In this document: positions 6,125 through 7,188 of the stretch, in pieces | Layout of the letters: each line of letters starts with the position of its first letter | Numbering within the stretch: the stretch's first letter is position 1 | Source: Candidatus Hecatellales archaeon | GTDB taxonomy: Archaea > Thermoproteota > Bathyarchaeia > Hecatellales > Hecatellaceae | Reading direction: 5' to 3' | Assembly (NCBI GenBank): GCA_003662485.1 | Contig: QMYD01000055.1 | Span: forward strand, 1 to 7,188 | DNA: 7,188 nt | Made by a program: the position numbers and the translations under genes | The notes under the pieces: model-generated | What the model saw: only the letters and a program-made list of their open reading frames with translations | Database searches by the model: none | What the model was told of the DNA's origin: nothing

Positions 6125-6728
6125 GGGCCTAGTCTTCGGGGAGGCAGACTGGAGAGGCCTCATAGCTCTAAGCCTAACCATAGGCTACCTAGCCACCCTC
6201 ATCCTTGGGAGGCCGGACAGCCAAGTTCTAGGCGTAGCCGTAGGCCTCGTGGTAGGCTGGTACTTTGGAAGCAGGCCTAAGCCCAAGAGTAAACATGCCA
6301 GGCTTGGAAGGGTTAAACCATTAAAGATACCCCTCGCCACGGAGAAGCATAAGGACTTCCAGGCGATTAAGGGGAGGCTTGTTGAAGCCTTAAAGGAGGC
6401 TGGAAGCTACCATCCAGCCTATGATGACCCCCTCCTAGGCGAAATGGCTAAAGCCATCATCGACCTTAAAGCCGTCGACAGCTTCGTGGAGAAGGCCATA
6501 AAAAACAATGATTTGAAGGAGTTTCAGGCTGCTTTAAAGGCTAAGCTAAACCTTTTGGCTATGCTTCGAAGCATGGCTGACTCCCTCGCTATTTCAAGGA
6601 GGAGTAGGATTGGGAGGGGTGGGGAGAAAAAGTTCAGGGAAACCATGGCTGGAAGGCTTATGGAGTTGATGACGGCTGGAAGCCTTGAAGGTTTCCCCCA
6701 TGCTGAGGAGGGCGCTGGAGAGGGCTAG
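6087..6728 (+). CDS. Two-TM protein with a small-terminase-like C-terminal region
   Basis: 213 aa directly ahead of TerL, where a small terminase subunit is expected. Residues 24-41 (LIALSLTIGYLATLILG) and 47-61 (VLGVAVGLVVGWYFG) form a membrane hairpin, followed by a basic linker (SRPKPKSKHARLGRVK). The helical remainder (85-213) contains a spaced-helix segment ending in LLAMLRSMADSLAISRRSRI (156-175). This resembles the closing helix of many TerS proteins, where a long helix runs into an LxxSxRSR-type motif. A membrane anchor on a TerS would be unusual, so the gene may be a fusion or only TerS-like by convergence. The start is ATG with AAGGTGG (6071-6077) 9 nt upstream; the only other plausible in-frame start I saw is a GTG inside TM2. 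It overlaps the previous gene by 38 nt and TerL by 29 nt. C-terminal residues 195-213 lie in the TerL overlap. Confidence 0.6.
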   Translation: MLSRRKLPRLTFKGLVFGEADWRGLIALSLTIGYLATLILGRPDSQVLGVAVGLVVGWYFGSRPKPKSKHARLGRVKPLKIPLATEKHKDFQAIKGRLVEALKEAGSYHPAYDDPLLGEMAKAIIDLKAVDSFVEKAIKNNDLKEFQAALKAKLNLLAMLRSMADSLAISRRSRIGRGGEKKFRETMAGRLMELMTAGSLEGFPHAEEGAGEG

Positions 6729-7188
6729 AGGAGACCCAGTCTTCTTCGCTAGGTGGCTGCTCAAATTCAACCCCAAAAGCTACCAGGAAAGGTTTCTAAG
6801 AGATCCCTCAAAGCGCATAGTGTTACGGTGGTGTAGGCAGTCTGGGAAGTCCACTAGCCTAGCCGTGAAAGCCCTATGGTTTGCTGTTTCGCATCCTGGA
6901 AGCCTCATCCTCCTCGTAGCCCCAAGCCTCCGCCAGTCGCTAAACCTTATGGGGAGGGTGGAAAACCTGCTGGGAAACCTGCCTGAAGATGCTAGGTGGC
7001 TCATGGTTGAGGAGGTTTTAAAGGCTGAGGTTAGGCTTTGGGGTGGAAGCCGAATTCTCGCCCTACCAGCCAAGCCTGAAACGCTTAGGGGCTACACTGC
7101 CCACATGGTGCTCGTAGATGAGGCTGAATACTTTAGGGAGGCGGAAAACCTCCTATACGGCGTCTTATACCCCACGCTTACGGCCACC
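6700..7188 (+). CDS. Phage-type terminase large subunit (TerL), C-terminally cut by the window edge
   Basis: The first 163 residues of a packaging motor ATPase; the frame is still open at the right edge. Residues 28-33 (YQERFL) give the Q-type adenine motif. Walker A is CRQSGKST (45-52, K50 and S51 intact). Motif Ia-like VAPSLRQS spans 73-80. GGSRILALPAKPETLRGYTA (115-134) has the common TerL spacing before Walker B, MVLVDEAEYF (136-145, D140 and E141). YPTLTAT (157-163) begins the coupling-motif region. The nuclease domain lies beyond the window. I start it at ATG 6700, inside the preceding gene, with GAAGG (6687-6691) 8 nt upstream; a TTG at 6685 is the alternative, since stops at 6667 and 6670 close the frame upstream. 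In tailed viruses TerL drives genome packaging into the procapsid. This is the clearest viral hallmark here. Confidence 0.88.
   Translation, partial: MLRRALERARGDPVFFARWLLKFNPKSYQERFLRDPSKRIVLRWCRQSGKSTSLAVKALWFAVSHPGSLILLVAPSLRQSLNLMGRVENLLGNLPEDARWLMVEEVLKAEVRLWGGSRILALPAKPETLRGYTAHMVLVDEAEYFREAENLLYGVLYPTLTAT

Larger units (their letters stand above)
4758..7188 (+). mobile_element. Putative tailed-virus provirus segment (packaging module), left end uncertain
   Basis: Five genes on one strand overlap in series (23, 47, 38 and 29 nt) and end in a TerL preceded by a TerS-like gene and a phage-type small barrel protein. The left neighbours are cellular genes (Lhr, V4R protein, pyrB), so an element boundary should lie between about 4165 and 4758. 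I found no integrase, tRNA or clear att repeat within the window. Composition and the AGGCTT bias continue across the boundary, fitting an old or host-adapted insertion. A free viral contig carrying pyrB is a less likely reading. Confidence 0.6.

Noticed and set aside
6780..7073. - strand 97-codon open frame
   Set aside because: It is antisense to TerL, whose Walker A and B motifs establish the + strand as coding.
1..7188. CRISPR array, insertion sequence or rRNA
   Set aside because: No regularly spaced repeats, transposase motifs or conserved rRNA segments were seen; the frequent short AGGCTT repeats are irregularly spaced.

Overview
The window reads as archaeal DNA. The evidence is an Lhr-family helicase, an ACT/V4R-type regulator typical of archaea, an archaeal-type PyrB, TATA-like boxes about 25 bp ahead of expected transcription starts, Shine-Dalgarno (SD) sequences, and frequent TTG/GTG starts. 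Base composition is moderately GC-rich. I cannot name the species; an uncultivated Thermoproteota/Bathyarchaeia-like lineage is a guess. The hexamer AGGCTT/AAGCCT is strikingly over-represented on both sides of the window.

Left part (1-4385), chromosomal housekeeping genes: the 3' three quarters of a large Lhr-type helicase runs in from the left edge and converges, with a 4-nt overlap, on a reverse-strand gene for an ACT-like + V4R two-domain protein. A divergent intergenic region with one promoter each way separates that gene from pyrB (aspartate carbamoyltransferase catalytic chain). PyrB is followed at 22 nt by a small, very basic protein instead of the usual regulatory chain PyrI.

Middle (4386-4757), no conventional protein gene: a good TATA box, then a region that folds on paper into a nested set of perfect helices. 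The outermost 11-bp helix covers the TTG start of the next gene, and that gene's SD is left as a 5-nt unpaired segment between two helices. This looks like a long structured 5' leader (riboswitch- or attenuator-like) or a structured ncRNA of no family I recognise. A 35-codon leader-peptide-like reading frame lies within it.

Right part (4758-7188), virus-like operon: five genes on the + strand, each overlapping the next. They are a 76-aa orphan, a class I SAM methyltransferase with a Trm1-like motif IV, a phage-type small beta-barrel protein, a two-TM protein whose C-terminal half resembles a small terminase subunit, and the start of a large terminase (TerL) with Walker A and Walker B, cut by the right edge. 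This is the packaging end of a tailed-virus-like provirus, or a relic of one, next to host genes. The left boundary of the element probably lies between the pyrB operon and the structured leader.
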